Notes: generated by a model from the letters alone, not told the origin. Counted from the stretch's first letter, positions 15,558 through 23,544 are shown. The stretch: 33,868 nucleotides of DNA from an uncultured Elusimicrobia bacterium (GCA_903873295.1 CAIQNV010000094.1:1-33868); one strand, 5' to 3'. Translations and numbers: made by a program.

Positions 15558-15707
15558 CGCTCCTCCAGAACCAGGGAAAATTTCCGCCATATCGGCGGTC
15601 TGCCGGTATCGCCGCGGGTAAAGACTTCGCCTCATCATTTTATAATAAAAAACGGTGAATTTCCCGCGGATCCTCCGCCCGCCGCTATAACCTGTCCCGG
15701 AAAATAG

Positions 15708-15713
15708 TAAAAT
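15708..15713 (+). promoter_or_regulatory. Candidate -10 box for the GlpA-like operon, leaderless spacing
   Basis: TAAAAT ends seven bases before the ATG at 15721, with no ribosome binding site in between. The 163-base divergent gap (15558-15720) also carries an AT-rich run around 15639-15650 that could serve the response-regulator gene. No -35 is convincing for either direction. Confidence 0.35.
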
Positions 15714-15720
15714 AAAAGCG

Positions 15721-17151
15721 ATGAATGCTGATGTGTTAATAGTGGGCGCGGGAGTTACAGGCGCCGCGATCGCGAGGGAGCTCTCCCGCTACAAGCTCAG
15801 GATCCTCCTCCTTGAAAAGGAAGCGGAGCCCGCTTTCGGCGTTTCCAAGTCCAACAGCGGCATCATCCACGCCGGCACCCAGAATTCCCCCGCCTCCGTA
15901 AAAGGCTGGCTTTGCGTGGAAGGCAACCGCCTGATGCGTGAGGAGATCGCCGCCGATCTGGGCCTGAACTTCGTGCAGTGCGGCCAGCTGATAGTTATTT
16001 TTGACCTTGCGGACCTCCCCGAGCTGGAAAAGATCAGGGAGGAAGGCGAAGAGCTGGGCGTGAAGGGCCTGGAGTTGAAGGACCGCGCCTGGCTGAACGC
16101 CAATGAGCCTAACCTGGGTCCCGAAGTGAAGGCCGCGCTGCTGGTGCCTTCGGCCGGTATAATAAGCCCTTACCGCTTTGTCTACGCTTTGGTGGAGAAC
16201 GCCGTAAAGAACGGCGCCGAGCTGAAGACCTCCCGGAAAGTCTCCGCCATACGGCCGCTGGAAGGCGGCGGGTTCGAGGTGGTCGCCGGCGGCGAAGTTT
16301 TTCGGACGCGCTTCCTGGTGAACGCCGCCGGGCTTTACGCGGATGAGCTCTCGGCCCTGGCCGGGGCCCCGACTTTTAAGATCACCCCGCGCAAGGGCGA
16401 GGAATACCTGCTCGATAAAAAGCGGGAGCATATCGTCAACCGCATAATTTTTCCGTTGCCGTCGAAGACCTCGAAGGGCATCCTGATAATAAAGACCTCG
16501 GACGGCAACCCCATGATAGGCCCGACCGCCCACGACACCCCGGACAAAGAAGATCTCTCCACCTCGGACGAGGGGCTCGCGGAAGTGCTGGCCGGCGCGC
16601 GCCGCATGGCGCCTTCAATTTCAAAAAGCGACATAATAGCCTATTTCTCCGGCCTGCGCCCCGTGTCGGGAAAGGATTTCATCATCCGTCACGAGGATTC
16701 CGTACCGGGCCTTATCAACGCCGCCGGCATCCAGTCTCCGGGGCTCACCTCCGCGCCGGCCATAGCCGTGATGGTGGCCGGCATCCTTAAAGAGCACGGT
16801 CTCGGCCTGGAGCCCAAAGAAGAGTTCCACCGCCTGCGGCCGCGCCCCGTCCATCTTTTTCAGGTTCCGCTCGACGAGACCCGCCGCCTGATCGGGAAGA
16901 ACCCGGCCTATGGCGACATCGTCTGCCGCTGCGAACTGGTTTCCGCTCAGGAAATACGCGAGGCTTTAAAGCGCGGGGCGCGCACGCTCGACGGCGTTAA
17001 ATTCCGCACCCGCGCGCAGGCGGGCCGCTGCCACGGCGGCTTCTGCACCACGCGCATAATGAAGATCATGCAGGAGGAGCTGGGCTTTCCGGTCACCGCG
17101 GTGACCAAGCGCGGCCCCGGTTCCGAACTGATAAAGGATGAGAGAAAATGA
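15721..17151 (+). CDS. GlpA-like FAD-dependent dehydrogenase with C-terminal BFD-type [2Fe-2S] domain
   Basis: A 476-aa flavoenzyme. Residues 4-30 form the FAD-binding Rossmann motif (VLIVGAGVTGAAIARELSR). SKSNSGIIHAGT and the C-terminal SGLRPVSGKDFII... NAAGIQSPGLTSAPAIA belong to the glycerol-3-phosphate dehydrogenase / 2-hydroxyglutarate oxidase superfamily. Residues about 398-460 are a BFD-like domain with Cys402, Cys404, Cys437 and Cys442, expected to bind [2Fe-2S]. No membrane segment is present. It starts a plus operon with a small protein, a second flavoprotein and a DUF1667 protein, the layout of anaerobic GlpA/GlpB-type units; the natural substrate (glycerol 3-phosphate or another 2-hydroxy compound) is not proved because no glycerol kinase or facilitator lies nearby. 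Confidence 0.87.
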   Translation: MNADVLIVGAGVTGAAIARELSRYKLRILLLEKEAEPAFGVSKSNSGIIHAGTQNSPASVKGWLCVEGNRLMREEIAADLGLNFVQCGQLIVIFDLADLPELEKIREEGEELGVKGLELKDRAWLNANEPNLGPEVKAALLVPSAGIISPYRFVYALVENAVKNGAELKTSRKVSAIRPLEGGGFEVVAGGEVFRTRFLVNAAGLYADELSALAGAPTFKITPRKGEEYLLDKKREHIVNRIIFPLPSKTSKGILIIKTSDGNPMIGPTAHDTPDKEDLSTSDEGLAEVLAGARRMAPSISKSDIIAYFSGLRPVSGKDFIIRHEDSVPGLINAAGIQSPGLTSAPAIAVMVAGILKEHGLGLEPKEEFHRLRPRPVHLFQVPLDETRRLIGKNPAYGDIVCRCELVSAQEIREALKRGARTLDGVKFRTRAQAGRCHGGFCTTRIMKIMQEELGFPVTAVTKRGPGSELIKDERK

Positions 17152-17381
17152 ACGTTATTTATCTGCGCCACGGCACGGCCAAAGCCCGCAAATTCATCAA
17201 TAAAAAACTGCGCGGCGGAGAGGAGGCCTCCATTTACGACATAGAGGCCGGCGACTGCTGCCTGGCCCCCTCCCCGGCGAAGCGGCGGGATTACCTGGTG
17301 ACGTTCCTCGGCGACCTTTCTCCGGAGATGCTCGCTTTCATCTACCGCAGCGGGCAGTGGACAGCGCTGAGCCGGAACTAA
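17148..17381 (+). CDS. Small basic protein of unknown function inside the GlpA/GlpB-like operon
   Basis: A 77-aa protein I do not recognise. It has no signal peptide, membrane segment or metal motif, apart from a CC pair at residues 37-38. Its start overlaps the stop of the flavoenzyme as ATGA and it is followed 26 bases later by the second flavoprotein, so it appears to be a genuine part of the operon. GATGAGAG lies before the ATG. The opening YLRHGTA recalls a phosphohistidine phosphatase (SixA) but nothing else of that fold follows. It could be a small accessory or assembly subunit. Confidence 0.6.
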   Translation: MNVIYLRHGTAKARKFINKKLRGGEEASIYDIEAGDCCLAPSPAKRRDYLVTFLGDLSPEMLAFIYRSGQWTALSRN

Positions 17382-17407
17382 GCTGTCGACGCGGCCGCGT
17401 TATATTT

Positions 17408-18385
17408 ATGAAGGAAAGAGAACTCGTTATTGTGGGCGGAGGGCCGGCGGGGATGGCGGCGGCTCTGGCCGCGCGCGCCGCCGGCGTGGAGGACGTGCTC
17501 CTGCTCGAGCGCGATCAGCACCTGGGCGGCATACTCAACCAGTGCATACACCCGGGCTTCGGCCTGCACCATTTCAAAGAGGAACTCACCGGCCCCGAAT
17601 ACGCCGACCGCTTCGTGAAGCAGGTGGAGGAGGACGGGGGCATAGAGGTCAGCCTGCGCTCGTTCGCCGTCAAGCTCACAAAAGATAAAGAGCTTTCCTA
17701 TCTGCGCCCCGGCGCCCTCGAAGAAGTTAAAGCCCGCTCCATTATCCTGGCCACCGGCTGCCGAGAGCGCACCCGCGAGATGATCCAGCTGCCGGGCACG
17801 CGGCCCGCGGGAATTTACCCCGCCGGCCTGGCGCAGAAAATGGTCAACATGGAGGGCTGGCTTCCGGGCAGGGAAGCCGTGATCGTGGGCTCCGGCGATA
17901 TAGGCCTGATAATGGCGCGGCGCATGGCGCTGGAAGGCATAGCTGTAAAAGCGGTGATAGAGATACAGAAGACCAGCCGCGGCCTGGTGCGCAACGTGGT
18001 GCAGTGCCTCGAGGATTTCGGCATTCCGCTTTATCTGCAGCACCGCGTTTCGATGATACACGGCCGCGACCGCGTTGAAAAGGTGCTCGTGGTAAAAGTG
18101 GACGAAGAGCTTAAAGACATTCCCGGCACGGGTTTTGAAATAGCCTGCGACACCGTGCTGGTTTCAGTCGGGCTCATTCCCGAGAACGAGCTGCTTGAGA
18201 TGGCCGGCGCGGAGATAGACCGCAAAACCAATACGCCGGTAGCGCCGGAGGTGAACCTTACCTCCGTGCCGGGCGTTTTCGCCTGCGGCAACGCCTGTAA
18301 AGTTTACGATCTGGTGGACTGGGTCACCCGCGACAGCGGGCTGGCCGGGAAAATGGCGGCGGAGTACCTGGGGAGCCTGAAATGA
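17408..18385 (+). CDS. FAD/NAD(P)-dependent oxidoreductase, GlpB/NoxA-like
   Basis: A 325-aa two-dinucleotide-fold flavoprotein. LVIVGGGPAGMAAALAAR (residues 7-24) binds FAD, VIVGSGDIGLIMARR is the second Rossmann motif for NAD(P), and FACGNACKVYDLVDWV is the C-terminal FAD contact. A QCIHPGFG stretch with Cys46 follows the FAD site, and ILATGCRERTREMIQLPGTRPAGI is typical of the proteins that accompany GlpA-like enzymes and DUF1667 proteins. An in-frame ATG at 17357 would overlap the previous gene and add 17 unrelated residues; I prefer 17408. No ribosome binding site is visible there. It probably passes electrons between the GlpA-like subunit and NAD(P) or a quinone; the direction is not known. 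Confidence 0.87.
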   Translation: MKERELVIVGGGPAGMAAALAARAAGVEDVLLLERDQHLGGILNQCIHPGFGLHHFKEELTGPEYADRFVKQVEEDGGIEVSLRSFAVKLTKDKELSYLRPGALEEVKARSIILATGCRERTREMIQLPGTRPAGIYPAGLAQKMVNMEGWLPGREAVIVGSGDIGLIMARRMALEGIAVKAVIEIQKTSRGLVRNVVQCLEDFGIPLYLQHRVSMIHGRDRVEKVLVVKVDEELKDIPGTGFEIACDTVLVSVGLIPENELLEMAGAEIDRKTNTPVAPEVNLTSVPGVFACGNACKVYDLVDWVTRDSGLAGKMAAEYLGSLK

Positions 18386-18744
18386 GCCGCCTGATGACCT
18401 GCATCGAATGTCCGAAGGGCTGCCGGCTCGAGCTGGAGACCGACGGCTCCAGGCTGATAAGCGTAGAGGGCAATGAATGTAAGCGCGGCATAACCTACGC
18501 CCGGCAGGAGATCGAGGCCCCCGTGCGCACGCTCACTACTTCCGTTCTGACGCGCGGGCTTGAGCTTAAAATGCTGCCGGTGCGCAGCTCGAAGCCCATC
18601 CCGAAGGGGAAACTTTTCGCGGCCATGGACGCCGTGAAGCTGATAACCGTGACCACCCCCGTAAAGGCCGGGGCCGTGATCGCTCCCGATTTTCTGGGCC
18701 TTGGCGCCGACCTGGTAGCCTGCCGGAGACTGAATAAACTTTAA
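18382..18744 (+). CDS. DUF1667 protein, probable Fe-S subunit
   Basis: A 120-aa protein of the DUF1667 family. It opens with Cys7-x2-Cys10-x3-Cys14 followed by Cys33, a ligand set that looks suited to an iron-sulfur cluster or zinc. The TTSVLTRGLELKMLPVRSSKPIPKGK core is the conserved family block. It overlaps the second flavoprotein by ATGA. Members nearly always accompany a GlpA-like dehydrogenase and a GlpB-like oxidoreductase, so it is likely the third subunit of the complex. A 66-base gap separates it from the convergent PAS gene, without a clear terminator. Confidence 0.88.
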   Translation: MSRLMTCIECPKGCRLELETDGSRLISVEGNECKRGITYARQEIEAPVRTLTTSVLTRGLELKMLPVRSSKPIPKGKLFAAMDAVKLITVTTPVKAGAVIAPDFLGLGADLVACRRLNKL

Positions 18745-18810
18745 GAGGCTTCCGGTTTTAGCAAGGGTCCGGGCCTATCATGGGGTTGCCCATTCCGCCG
18801 CGCAGGGGCC

Positions 18811-19779
18811 CTACTTTTCCGCGTCTTTGAACCAGCTTTCTTTTCCGTAAAGTTCATTCATGCACTCTTTGCAGAGGCCGTGCGTAAAGCGGGCTCCGGA
18901 GTGCTTTTCCAGATAAACTTCGACTTTCTCCCAGAAGCCCTTGTCGTCGCGTATTTTTTTGCATTTGGCGCACATCGGGATAAGGCCGCGCAGCGTGTCG
19001 ACTTCCTTAAGGGCCTCTTCCATTTTCTTGCGCTCCGTAATATCGCGGGCTGAGGCTAAAACATATTCCCGTCCCTCGATCTCCGCGCGGTTTATGCCTA
19101 CCTCTACAGGAAATGAACTGCCGTCCGCGCGGACGTGCCGTCCCTCTATCAGCAGCGTCTCGGAGGCGGCTATCCGGGCTCTCAGCTTTTCCCAGTCCCC
19201 GGGCGCGCGCGCAATAGCCTGGATATCGGGCACTCCCATGCGCAGCAGAGTTTTGCGCGGGTAGCCCAGCCGGCGGCAGGCGGTTTCATTTACGTCCAGG
19301 AAAGCGCCGTCCTTCGGGTCGACGATGAAAATAGCGTCGCTGGAGTTTTCCAGCAGCTTGCGGAACAGGGCCAGATCGCTGTTCGCTTTCTTCAGCGCGG
19401 TGATATCGTTTATCACGCCTACCAGCACGTCTTCCCCGTCCTCGTTCCTGAACACCTGCTTGCGCGTGATTATGGTGTGCCTGACCCCGGCGGAATCCGT
19501 GAAGAACTCCTCGTTGACGTTCTCACCGCGCGTCTTGAAAACCTGGTCGTCGCGCTCCCAGAAAACCTCGGCCTGCTCCTTTGGAAAAAAATCGTGGTCG
19601 CTTTTTCCCAGCACCTCTTCAACGCGGCGGCCCATGAACTCGCAGAACGCCTTATTAAGGTAGATCCAGCGGTGCCTGCCGTCCTTTACAAACACAGGCG
19701 ACCCCACGGAGTTGAGGATCTGCGACAGAAGTTCCGGCACGGCCAGCACGGTCTTTGACTTTTTTATATCTTTTTTCAT
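18811..19779 (-). CDS. PAS-PAS sensor protein with C-terminal four-cysteine module
   Basis: A 322-aa cytoplasmic protein. Residues about 16-130 form a first PAS domain (VFVKDGRHRWIYLNKAFCEFMG... SDHDFFP... VLVGVINDIT) and about 137-255 a second (DAIFIVDPKDGAFLDVNETACRRLGY... SARDITERK). A short coiled segment leads to Cys270-Cys273 and Cys303-Cys306 with His300, in the same CKKIRDDKGFW-KVEVYLE-FTHGLC module as the GAF protein. There is no kinase, cyclase or effector domain. Its ATG has AGGGGGAAAT before it. It is a single-gene unit divergent from the Hyf-like operon, which it might regulate by contact with other regulators; that is a guess from position. Confidence 0.82.
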   Translation of the reverse strand: MKKDIKKSKTVLAVPELLSQILNSVGSPVFVKDGRHRWIYLNKAFCEFMGRRVEEVLGKSDHDFFPKEQAEVFWERDDQVFKTRGENVNEEFFTDSAGVRHTIITRKQVFRNEDGEDVLVGVINDITALKKANSDLALFRKLLENSSDAIFIVDPKDGAFLDVNETACRRLGYPRKTLLRMGVPDIQAIARAPGDWEKLRARIAASETLLIEGRHVRADGSSFPVEVGINRAEIEGREYVLASARDITERKKMEEALKEVDTLRGLIPMCAKCKKIRDDKGFWEKVEVYLEKHSGARFTHGLCKECMNELYGKESWFKDAEK

Positions 19780-19818
19780 ATTTCCCCCTGCGCTCTATTT
19801 TATATAAAAAATGACCGT

Positions 19819-19848
19819 TTGACATACCGCCCTATATTTTTTTACATT
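19819..19848 (+). promoter_or_regulatory. Candidate promoter of the Hyf/Ehr-like operon
   Basis: TTGACA (19819-19824), an 18-base spacer, then TACATT (19843-19848). Transcription would begin near 19855, giving an 80-base leader that contains the stem-loop at 19874-19902. The upstream half of this gap (19780-19815) is AT-rich (TATATAAAA) and may hold the divergent PAS-gene promoter. Confidence 0.45.
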
Positions 19849-19873
19849 ATAAATACAGCCGCAATTAGTTTTT

Positions 19874-19902
19874 CGCGGGCAGGCTTTCCTGAACCGCCCG
19901 CG
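19874..19902 (+). promoter_or_regulatory. Stem-loop in the leader of the Hyf/Ehr-like operon
   Basis: CGCGGGC (19874-19880) pairs with GCCCGCG (19896-19902), with AGG-CTTT-CCT able to pair inside the loop. It lies between the candidate promoter and the first gene. There is no U-tract after it, so it is not a standard terminator; it could affect mRNA stability or bind a protein. Confidence 0.4.
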
Positions 19903-19934
19903 GCTTAAATTTGCACAAGGTTCTTTTAACTTAA

Positions 19935-21902
19935 ATGCTCCTGGTCCTGCTTTCTATAGTGATCCTTATTTCAAGCGCTTCGCTGGCGCTCTGCCTTGGC
20001 CGGAACGCCTCCCGCGCCCAGGACGCCGGGGCCTATGGCGCCGCCGCGGCCTCAGCGGCCGGCCTTATCCCGGCGCTTCAGGTCCTTCTAACGGGGACCG
20101 CCGAGACAATTTCCTTCCCCTGGCCCGTCCCGCTCGGCTCCTTCACTTTCACCCTCGACCCCCTTTCGGCCTTCTTCCTGGTCCCGCTCTATATCCTAAC
20201 CGGGCTCTCCGCGGTCTACGGCGTGGATTACCTTAAAAATTACGCGGGCAGGAAGCCGCTCGGCCTGGCCTGGGCGGCCTTCAATATCCTTACGGCGGCT
20301 ATGGTCCTGGTGTTTACGGCGGGAAACGCCGTGCTTTTTATGCTCGGCTGGGAGCTCATGGCGGCGGCCTCCTTCCTACTGGTGCTTTTTGAGCACGAAA
20401 AACCGCAGGTGCGCCGGGCGGCCTTTATTTATCTTACGGCCGGCGGGGCCGGCGCGCTTATGCTGCTCGCGGCCTTCAGCCTGCTCGGGGCGGGTTCCGC
20501 GGCGCTCGATTTCTCCTCCTTCCCCTCCCCCTCCCGCGGCATAGCTTCCGCGGTGTTCCTGCTGGCGCTTTGCGGCTTCGGGCTGAAGGCCGGGTTCATC
20601 CCCCTGCATGTCTGGCTGCCCGAGGCGCATCCCGCCGCGCCCAGCCAGGTCTCGGCCGTCATGAGCGGCATCATGATAAAGACCGGGATCTACGGCCTTA
20701 TCCGCGTGCTGGGCTTCATTAAACCATGGGAGGAATGGTGGGGCTGGACTCTCCTTATAATAGGCGCGGTTTCCTGTCTGCTGGGGGCGCTCTTCGCTCT
20801 GGCGCAGCATGAGCTCAAAAGGGTTCTGGCTTATTCAAGCATAGAGAACATAGGAATAATCCTCCTGGCTTTAGGGCTGGGCATGGCGGGCGCGGCCTGC
20901 GGCGCCGACGCGCTGGCCGGGCTGGCTTTCGGCGGGGCGCTGCTGCACGTCCTGAACCACGCGCTTTTCAAGGGCCTGCTGTTCATGGGGGCCGGCTCGG
21001 TGCTGCACGGAGCGGGCACGGCCGAGCTTGAGGCGCTCGGCGGGCTTGCGAAGCGTATGCCCCGCACAGCGCCTCTTTTCCTGGCGGGTTCGGCGGCAGC
21101 CTGCGCCCTGCCGCCGCTGAACGGTTTCGCCGGTGAGTTCCTCGTCTACCTCGGGGCCTTCCGCTCCCTGAACTCGGCGGGGTCAACGGCTATAGCCGGG
21201 GTAGTTTCGGGCCTGGCGCTGGCCTCCGCCGGGGCGCTGGCCGCTGCGGCGTTCACCCGCGCCGGCGGCGCCGCTTTTCTCGGCGAGCCCCGCACCGAGC
21301 GTGCCGCCAAAGCGCGGGAGGCGGGCCCGCTGATGCTCTTCTCTATGCGCGCGCTGGTCCTGCTCTGCCTTTTATGCGGCCTGGCGGCCCCCCTGCTGCT
21401 CGCTCCGCTGGGCCGGGCCGTCGCCTCGGGTTTCGGACTTTCCTTCTCCGCCGCCGCCGCGGGGGCCGCTTCCGTCCCTCTCCTTTATGTTTCAGCCGGG
21501 GGGCTTCTGCTCCTGGCCCTGATCGCCCTGGCGGCGGCCAGGCGGAGCGCTTTTCTCGGCGTAAAAATGCCCGCGGCAGGCCCGACCTGGGACTGCGGCT
21601 ACGCCGCCCCGTCCGCGCGGATGCAGTACGGAGCCTCCTCCTTCTCCCAGCCGCTCACGGATTTCTTCCAGCCCATACTGCGCAAGCTGGGCCAATACCC
21701 GGTGATCTCGGAATATTTCCCGGGCCGGGCGTCTTTCTCGAGCGAAGCGCAGGCTGTTTTTTTTAACGCGGTTTACCTCCCGGCGGCGGTGCGCATAAGG
21801 AACCTGGCTTTCAGGTTCAGCTGGCTGCAGCACGGGAGACTGCAGCTTTACATAATGTATATAGTCGTCACTCTTCTGGGGCTTCTGCTATGGAAATTAT
21901 AA
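19935..21902 (+). CDS. HyfB-like antiporter-type membrane subunit (NuoL/M/N family)
   Basis: A 655-aa inner-membrane protein with about 16 hydrophobic segments. The proton-channel core is intact: GWELMAAASFLLVLFE with the conserved glutamate, PLHVWLPEAHPAAPSQVSAVMSGIMIKTGIYGL with its key lysine, and LAYSSIENIGIILLALG. The C-terminal extension after about residue 540 with the CGY motif (TWDCGYAAPSARMQYGASSF) is typical of HyfB/HycC-type subunits rather than NuoL. It would pump H+ or Na+ when the peripheral arm transfers electrons. It is the first of six linked plus genes. No clear ribosome binding site precedes the ATG; it overlaps the next gene by 13 bases. Confidence 0.9.
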   Translation: MLLVLLSIVILISSASLALCLGRNASRAQDAGAYGAAAASAAGLIPALQVLLTGTAETISFPWPVPLGSFTFTLDPLSAFFLVPLYILTGLSAVYGVDYLKNYAGRKPLGLAWAAFNILTAAMVLVFTAGNAVLFMLGWELMAAASFLLVLFEHEKPQVRRAAFIYLTAGGAGALMLLAAFSLLGAGSAALDFSSFPSPSRGIASAVFLLALCGFGLKAGFIPLHVWLPEAHPAAPSQVSAVMSGIMIKTGIYGLIRVLGFIKPWEEWWGWTLLIIGAVSCLLGALFALAQHELKRVLAYSSIENIGIILLALGLGMAGAACGADALAGLAFGGALLHVLNHALFKGLLFMGAGSVLHGAGTAELEALGGLAKRMPRTAPLFLAGSAAACALPPLNGFAGEFLVYLGAFRSLNSAGSTAIAGVVSGLALASAGALAAAAFTRAGGAAFLGEPRTERAAKAREAGPLMLFSMRALVLLCLLCGLAAPLLLAPLGRAVASGFGLSFSAAAAGAASVPLLYVSAGGLLLLALIALAAARRSAFLGVKMPAAGPTWDCGYAAPSARMQYGASSFSQPLTDFFQPILRKLGQYPVISEYFPGRASFSSEAQAVFFNAVYLPAAVRIRNLAFRFSWLQHGRLQLYIMYIVVTLLGLLLWKL

Positions 21903-22807
21903 AGCCCCTCCTCCAGTGCCTGGCGGCGCTCCTGCTTTCCCCGCTGCTGGCGGGAGTGATAAACCGCGTAAAAGCTTTTTTCTCCGGCCGCCGGGGCCAG
22001 CCGCTGCTGCAGCTTTATTTAGAGCTTTATAAACTTTCCCGGAAGACCCCCGTTTACAGCCGCACCACCACCTGGGTTTTCAAGGCCGGGCCTGTTATCG
22101 GCTTAAGCGCGCTGCTGGCGGCGCTGGCCGTTCTTCCCTTTGCCGGCCGGCCTTCCTTTCTGACCTTCGAAGGAGATTTTATTTTTCTGCTCTATCTGCT
22201 CGGGCTTGCCCGCTTCGTCACCGTGCTGGCGGCGCTGGACACGGGCTCGGCCTTCGAAGGGATGGGCGCCAGCCGCGAGATGCAGTTCGCCGTTTTCGCC
22301 GAGCCGGCTTTTTTTCTGGGCCTGGCCGCGCTGGCCCGCGTCACCGGGCAGGGCTCGCTGGCTGGGATGTTCGGCGCCCTTACCGGGGAGAGCTGGCGCA
22401 CCGCGGCGCCGGTGCTCGCGCTGCTGACCGCCTCTTTCTTTATAGTCCTTCTGGCGGAAAATTCCCGCGTGCCGGCCGACGACCCCAACACCCACCTCGA
22501 GCTGACGATGATACACGAGGCGATGGCGCTGGACCACAGCGGGCCGGAGTTGGCGTATATCCTCTACGGGGCGGCGCTGAAGCTCTGGCTTTTCGCCTCG
22601 CTTATAGCCTGCATGGTGCTGCCGCGGCACAGCGGTTCCTGGGTTTTGGACTCCGCCCTGTTCGGCCTGGCGCTGCTCGGTATGGCGGCGGCGGTGGGCG
22701 TGGTGGAATCGATCATGGCCAGGCTGCGGCTTACCAAGGTCCCGTATCTGCTTATTACGGCTTTCGCTTTTTCGTCGCTGGCGCTTATATTTCAATTGGG
22801 GAGGTGA
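21890..22807 (+). CDS. HyfC/NuoH-like membrane subunit
   Basis: A 305-aa inner-membrane protein with about eight hydrophobic segments, of the complex I subunit 1 / HycD-HyfC family, which joins the membrane arm to the electron-transfer arm. Visible signatures are GVINRVKAFFSGRRGQPLLQLYLELYKLSRK near the N-terminus, LDTGSAFEGMGASREMQFAVFAEPAFFL, and the acidic loop ENSRVPADDPNTHLELTMIHEAMALDHSGPELA, where the carboxylates thought to relay protons or contact quinone in complex I are present. It overlaps the HyfB-like gene by 13 bases. A 71-base gap with an imperfect inverted repeat follows before the HyfE-like gene. Confidence 0.92.
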   Translation: MEIIKPLLQCLAALLLSPLLAGVINRVKAFFSGRRGQPLLQLYLELYKLSRKTPVYSRTTTWVFKAGPVIGLSALLAALAVLPFAGRPSFLTFEGDFIFLLYLLGLARFVTVLAALDTGSAFEGMGASREMQFAVFAEPAFFLGLAALARVTGQGSLAGMFGALTGESWRTAAPVLALLTASFFIVLLAENSRVPADDPNTHLELTMIHEAMALDHSGPELAYILYGAALKLWLFASLIACMVLPRHSGSWVLDSALFGLALLGMAAAVGVVESIMARLRLTKVPYLLITAFAFSSLALIFQLGR

Positions 22808-22878
22808 ATTTAAACACGAAGTTCACAAAGCATAGAACGGAGAAAGAAAGACGATATAAACTTTGTGGTTAATTTAAA
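22807..22878. repeat. Imperfect inverted repeat flanked by AATTTAAA inside the Hyf/Ehr-like operon
   Basis: AATTTAAA occurs at 22807-22814 and again at 22871-22878. Between them, CACGAAGTTCACAAAG (22815-22830) is mirrored by ACTTTGTGG (22860-22868), so CACRAAGTT-type arms face each other. The 71-base spacer interrupts an operon whose other junctions overlap, and the following HyfE-like gene has no ribosome binding site, so the repeat was probably inserted here. It is extragenic and too short to encode anything. Confidence 0.55.
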
Positions 22879-23544
22879 ATGCATACTTTCGCCGAACTGA
22901 TCATAGTTTTCGTGATACTGCTGGACCTGGCGCTGGCGGTGACGGGCTCGCTTTCCTCCTGCATAAGGCTGGTGGCCCTGCAGGGCGTGGTGGCCGGGCT
23001 GCTGCCGCTGCTGGCCGGCTCCGGCGCGCCGCACGCGCGGGCCGTGGTTTTCGCGCTGGTCATCGTCACCCTCAAGGGCGCGGTTTTCCCCAGGCTGCTT
23101 ATGCGGGCGCGGGACAAAAGCGGCGCCCGCAGGGATGTCGAGCCGCTTATCAGCTACCCGGCCTCCATCCTGCTCTGCCTCGGGGCCTTCATCGCCTCTT
23201 CATGGCTGGGCTCCCGCCTGCCGCTGCCGCAGGCGGGCGTGGCCTGGATAGTGCCGGCCTCGCTGGCCACTATTTTCACGGGCTTCCTGCTCATCACCAC
23301 GCGCAGCAAAGCCATCACCCAGGTGCTGGGCTATCTGGTAATTGAAAACGGCATCTATATCTTCGGCCTCGCGCTGTTCGTTGAACAGCCGCTGATGGTG
23401 GAGCTGGCCATACTGCTCGACGTGTTCGTGGCGGTTTTTGTGATGGGCATAGCCATCTTCCATATCAGCCGGGAATTCGACCATATAGACACGGCGGAGC
23501 TTTCCGAGCTGAACGACTGGCGCCGCGGGGAGTACGGCAAATGA
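22879..23544 (+). CDS. HyfE-like (NuoK-related) membrane subunit
   Basis: A 221-aa inner-membrane protein with about seven hydrophobic segments. Residues about 130-205, with YLVIENGIYIFGLALFVEQPLMVELAILLDVFVAVFVMG, are a NuoK-like module with the buried glutamate. The N-terminal part (LDLALAVTGSLSSCIRLVALQGVVAGLLPLL) matches hydrogenase-4 component E. The ATG has no ribosome binding site, as AATTTAAA directly precedes it; the repeat in the gap probably separated the gene from its original signal. It overlaps the HyfF-like gene by ATGA. Confidence 0.87.
   Translation: MHTFAELIIVFVILLDLALAVTGSLSSCIRLVALQGVVAGLLPLLAGSGAPHARAVVFALVIVTLKGAVFPRLLMRARDKSGARRDVEPLISYPASILLCLGAFIASSWLGSRLPLPQAGVAWIVPASLATIFTGFLLITTRSKAITQVLGYLVIENGIYIFGLALFVEQPLMVELAILLDVFVAVFVMGIAIFHISREFDHIDTAELSELNDWRRGEYGK

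Noticed and set aside
17148-17381. SixA-type phosphohistidine phosphatase
   Set aside because: Only the opening YLRHGTA is reminiscent; the second catalytic histidine and the rest of the fold are absent in 77 residues.
17385-17398. Adjacent SalI and NotI sites suggesting a cloning linker
   Set aside because: Only 14 bases in GC-rich DNA between two operon genes; no other vector sequence surrounds it, so it is most likely chance.
18745-18810. Terminator between DUF1667 and the PAS gene
   Set aside because: GC-rich segments (GGGTCCGGGCC, GGGGCCCT) do not form a clean stem and no T-run follows.
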